A stretch of DNA of 64,000 nucleotides from Hymenopellis radicata. Lineage: Eukaryota > Basidiomycota > Agaricomycetes > Agaricales > Physalacriaceae. The position numbers were made by a program, and so were the translations under genes. Of this stretch, positions 60,762-64,000 are shown one piece after another. The notes beneath the pieces were generated by a model that saw only the letters and a list, made by a program, of their open reading frames with translations, ran no database searches and was not told where the DNA came from. The stretch is taken from contig JADNRX010000050.1 of assembly GCA_015501595.1 (NCBI GenBank), forward strand, positions 62,001 through 126,000. Direction: 5' to 3'. How positions within the stretch are numbered: the stretch's first letter is position 1; every line of letters begins with the position of its first letter.

Positions 60762-62183
60762 TCGGCTACAACTTCAAGGCGGCGGCGTGGACCGACTTCC
60801 AGCAATATCTCCTGCACCTCAGCGACGCACATATCAGTGTGGTGACGGACGGTACGCATTATTTTTGTACACCCGCGCTCTCGCCCACACATATTTCCCC
60901 AAGATTCCCGCATTCTCGGTTTGGGCGATATCGGAATCACTGGCATGCCTATTCCCATCAAGAAACTTTTGCTTTACATCGCTGGAGCTAGGTGAGATAT
61001 TTTCCTTCTTTCGAGTATCTCGTCCGACTCGCCCGAATAGTATTCCACCATCGTCGACCATTCCCATCTGCCTCAACCTTGGAACGAAACAACTAAAAGT
61101 TCCTCGATGACCCGCCAGACTCCGTCAAAAGCGCGTCCCGGACGAAGAGATGTGTGCGTTTATGGACGAATTCACACAAGCCTAGCACGAGATGTCCGTC
61201 ACCTTCCCCCCAAGTTGGTGATCCAGTTCGAGGTACGATCTGTTCTTTTCAAAATGTCGCGCTTCTAAAACTAACTAAGTATTAGGATTCCTCCACCGAC
61301 AACGCCTTCAAGTACCTGGAGCGTTACCGGAACAAATATGCTGTCTTCAATGACGATATTCAGGGCACTGGCGTGGTCGTCCTCAGCGGTTTGCTGAAAT
61401 CAGCTCGGCCGTCTCTGGACGCCCTCTGAGCAGCCATCGCATTCTATTCTTTGAGCTGGCTCTGCCGGTGTCGGTGTAGGCATGCAACTCATGAGCTTCT
61501 TCACCTTGCAGGGATTGTCGGTGGACGAGGCTCGCGAACACATTTGGCTCGTCGACTCTCAAGGTCTCGTCTTCGATGCGCGAGGCAAATTGGCGGAACA
61601 CAAGAAGTGTGAGTGGCCTGTATGCGTTTATCCGACTGTTTTGAGACGCATATATACAGATTTCAACTCGCCGATGACCAACCTTCTCGAGATCATTGAC
61701 TATATTAAGCCCACGGCATTGTTGGGTCTGTCAACCATCTCTGTAAGCGCGTTCATCGTTGATCTATCGTGATTTAGACATTTTCCGGCAGGATGCCTTC
61801 AACGCGAGCGTGATACAAGCCATGGCTGCTCTCAACCCGCGCCCCATCATCTTCCCTCTGTCCAACCCGGTCCGCCTCTCCGAGTGCACGTTCCCGGTTG
61901 CTGTCGAGAACACCAACGGCAATGTGCTCTTTGCCTCTGGCTCGCCTTTCGATCCCGTGAAGTACGCCGGACAAGGCAACAACATGTATATTTTCCCCGG
62001 TTAGTTGCACCACCTCGTAATGGTGTATCCACTTCTAACGCCTTCGCAGGTCTCGGTCTTGGATGTATTCTTGCTCGTGTGTCCAGTGTAACGGACTCTA
62101 TGGTGGAAGCATCGTCTCTTAGTCTAGCCGATTTCCTCACCTACGAGGAACGGGACATGGGCCTCTTATACCCCCCGCATTAA
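60762..62183 (+). pseudogene. Decayed NAD(P)-dependent malic enzyme, 5' truncated
   Basis: Begins within the N-terminal domain (FKAAAWTDFQQYLLHLSDAH, ISVVTDG). After an intron come SRILGLGDIGITGMPIPIKK, IPPSSTIPICLNLGTK, RQKRVPDEEMCAFMDEF, AFKYLERYRNKYAVFNDDIQ (metal-binding NDD), [57 protein letters not shown] and NMYIFPGLGLGCILARVSS. Order and spacing match malic enzyme, which decarboxylates malate to pyruvate. The copy is dead: no N-terminus, a shift before FLDDP, an in-frame TAG where TQALHEM is expected (about 61184), shifts around 61430-61475 in the dinucleotide fold, and an early end at LLYPPH. Introns are still in place, so it is a segmental, not a retro-, copy. Confidence 0.85.
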
Positions 62184-63515
62184 ACGAAGTATGTCCTCGC
62201 GGGCTCTGTATATGCGCCATTGGCTGACTTCGCTCTAGTTCGTGAAATCAGTACTCCGGCGACGCGTAGATGGCCCTTGGAGGTCTGGCGGCACGCCTGG
62301 TAATGGTAATTTAGTTTGTTGGGCTGACCACCCATACATAGCCGTCTAATTGATGATTTATTCTCACTTTCATTGCCAGTTGAAGTCTATACATGGTGAA
62401 TAAATGGTTGTATTTATTGTCTATGAAAGTCATGAACGTGGTCGAATGGCCTTCCATAGCCATTCGACCCTTTAATGCTTTCACAGATTTTTGTGATGCA
62501 CTTGAGGAGGAGCACAATGTGTGCGTTATATGCTTCTCTCCGCTTTCCCGCTGTAATGAAGCAGATACAGGCGCATATATTCAACTCAGCCTTGACTCAG
62601 AAACGACAACTCACGATCCTCCGACCTAGCCCAGTGAAGGGAAGTCGTGGCGCGAGACTTGGATATGGGAAGGCCACTAGTTGACATCTCCGATTTGAGG
62701 GTCTCATGAGGTACATGTTATGCTTAGCCTCAACACTGCAAGAGGTGCATACATCTCTTATTGGACAACTGATAGTAGCGATATGCAGCTGTCCTCTCCG
62801 AGTCGCGACTCAATCCATATGTTGCTTGATTCTCGTTATCGGACTAGGCCTAACCTTCGACGTAAACCGCTTTTCAGGATTCGGGCTTTGGAGCCCTACT
62901 ACTTTCGTCACTCTCAGAAATTCCGCCGCGCGTTTACAGACAGCCCTCAAGGCCTCAGCGTCCAACCCAGCATGTTCTATCTTTAAGTAGCATGCAAAGT
63001 TAAGTGCTAGTCTGGGAGATCCATGACACTAGCTTAAGCACTTATGTTATGATTCAACATGGCCATTGTTCCTCAGTTGACTTTCATTTATGATTCAACT
63101 TTCAAATAATTCACTCCAAGGACCATGGTGTGTTCTTTAGCCATGTTGAAGGAAGTTGGGACTGTCACTGCCAGACTGTCAGTACGACCTCCGTGTACAA
63201 GTCGCGGTAACTATAGGCCCAGCGACGTCGCAGTGACTGAAAGATCATCATGATGTGCCCCGCAGAATTTTCGAAAGTGACTGCAGACCTGACAAAAAGA
63301 CACCAACACCAGAGTCATCGTGACTCGATTTCCCACAGCCCAGACACGCCTGAAGAGGGCGAGGATGAAACATGTTATGATAGTGCGAATAAAAGTAAAG
63401 GACAACTTTGTAACTTGTTGCATCAGAAATCAGAAGTCTGAGATCACCATTACGTCGATACACACACACACACGATCGAAACAGTCTCGCCAGCCAAGCT
63501 ATCTTCTCAACCACC
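62184..63515. other. Intergenic, no supported gene
   Basis: Holds the right copy of the direct repeat (62499-62548), an 80-100 codon frame pair at 62706-62990 without support, two 'tatgattcaac' words (63049, 63093), and the promoter of the last gene with a (CA) run at about 63460. Confidence 0.45.
62499..62548. repeat. Direct repeat, right copy flanking the malic enzyme relic
   Basis: Counterpart of 59891-59940 in the same orientation; encodes EEEHNVCVICFSPLSRC. Similarity fades within about 50 bp on the right side, where 'atatattca' and 'cttgactc' still correspond. Confidence 0.65.
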
Positions 63516-64000
63516 ATGTCTACTCCGCCAGTGCCGCCTGAACCAGTTTCGCCGCCCAATTCGGGTAGCGTAAGGCGGCATCACACCATCTCGGCAGCGA
63601 GCAGGTCGGCTCGCGGCTCTGCGAGAGACGCCATATCCGAGGAGGGGCAGAATCCCGATCTATGGAACGAGGACGAGGTGGTCGGCGAAGAATGGGTTGG
63701 CGGTGTCGGTGCTGTCGGGGAAAAGAGCTCGTTGCACCGACAAGCGTCGTTGCCGACGAGGTATCATCGAGGTGCGTGATCGTCCCCGTCTGCTCTCCCT
63801 AAGCATCAACGATCTGGTCTCAGTCTAATATTTGTTTTTTTTCTGATAGCGTTCCAAAACCAAGGCGCCAAGTCTGGAACTTTGACTCCAAAGACGCTTA
63901 ATAGTCTCACCGCGATTGCTGGACATGAAGGCGACGAAGAGGAATGGGAACGCGAAATCGGAGGCTACAATGCCCATGATGAAGAGGTGAATTTTATTGG
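63516..64000 (+). CDS. N-terminus of an unidentified Ser-rich protein (runs off right edge)
   Basis: ATG in CAACCACCATGTCT. Exon 1 encodes a disordered Pro/Ser/Arg start (PPVPPEPVSPPNSGS, RRHHTISAASRSARGS), then an acidic GEEWVGGVGAVGEKSS and HRQASLPTRYHR with an RQAS-type phosphosite. The intron (63773 to TCTGATAG) is phase 1, and exon 2 continues LTPKTLNSLTAIAGHEGDEE. A GTGAAT near the edge may be the next donor. The start looks like that of a large regulatory protein with a conserved 'SLHRQ' linker; no domain is reached inside the window, so I name no family. Confidence 0.7.

Noticed and set aside
63455..63475. (CA)n run as a functional element
   Set aside because: A short common microsatellite in a 5' region, without further structure.

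Overview
The window is a piece of a filamentous basidiomycete genome, most likely an Agaricomycete. Coding regions are split by many short introns (about 45-75 bp, GT-AG, one probable GC-AG). The gene set includes a Kre6/Skn1 glucan-synthesis protein, a fungal CE8 pectinesterase, a TET/JBP-like 2-oxoglutarate dioxygenase and a lineage-type family of F-box proteins. Genus cannot be told from the sequence alone.

Layout. 0-4 kb: the N-terminus of an integrase-like HTH protein leaving the left edge, then a long multi-exon orphan gene, both on the minus strand. 4-10 kb: degenerate DNA with a broken ARFRP1/ARL3 small GTPase copy, then the TET/JBP-like dioxygenase gene with several frame breaks. 11.7-21 kb: two copies of an F-box gene in inverted orientation enclosing three housekeeping-type genes (histidine phosphatase, vacuolar Ca2+/H+ exchanger, Doa1/PLAA). 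The left copy carries a clean 233-bp MITE. 20.8-30.4 kb: BTB protein, direct duplication of F-box 3' ends, then a second inverted pair of full-length F-box paralogues enclosing lumazine synthase (RIB4) and a small unknown gene. 31-37 kb: an unrelated F-box protein, an intact zinc alcohol dehydrogenase and another F-box paralogue. 37-43 kb: a coiled-coil/Cys-rich protein, a decayed medium-chain reductase and an intact secreted pectinesterase. 43-54 kb: two more F-box paralogues, a conserved helical protein, a Kre6/Skn1 glucan-synthesis protein and a carboxymuconate-cyclase-like propeller. 54-64 kb: intron-containing tRNA-Tyr, SRP40/NOLC1-like nucleolar protein, a mitochondrial-type tRNA-Ile lysidine synthetase, a decayed malic enzyme and the start of an unidentified Ser-rich protein.

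The genes do not form one pathway. The unifying theme is a birth-and-death array of at least seven related F-box genes or remnants interleaved with single-copy metabolic genes. The family shares a CPxCH N-terminus, a coiled coil, an F-box and a terminal S-[LV]-W. Inverted and direct duplications, a MITE, and frame breaks concentrated in the accessory genes suggest active local rearrangement. Exon boundaries were assigned by eye from splice consensus and family expectation, so individual junctions are approximate.
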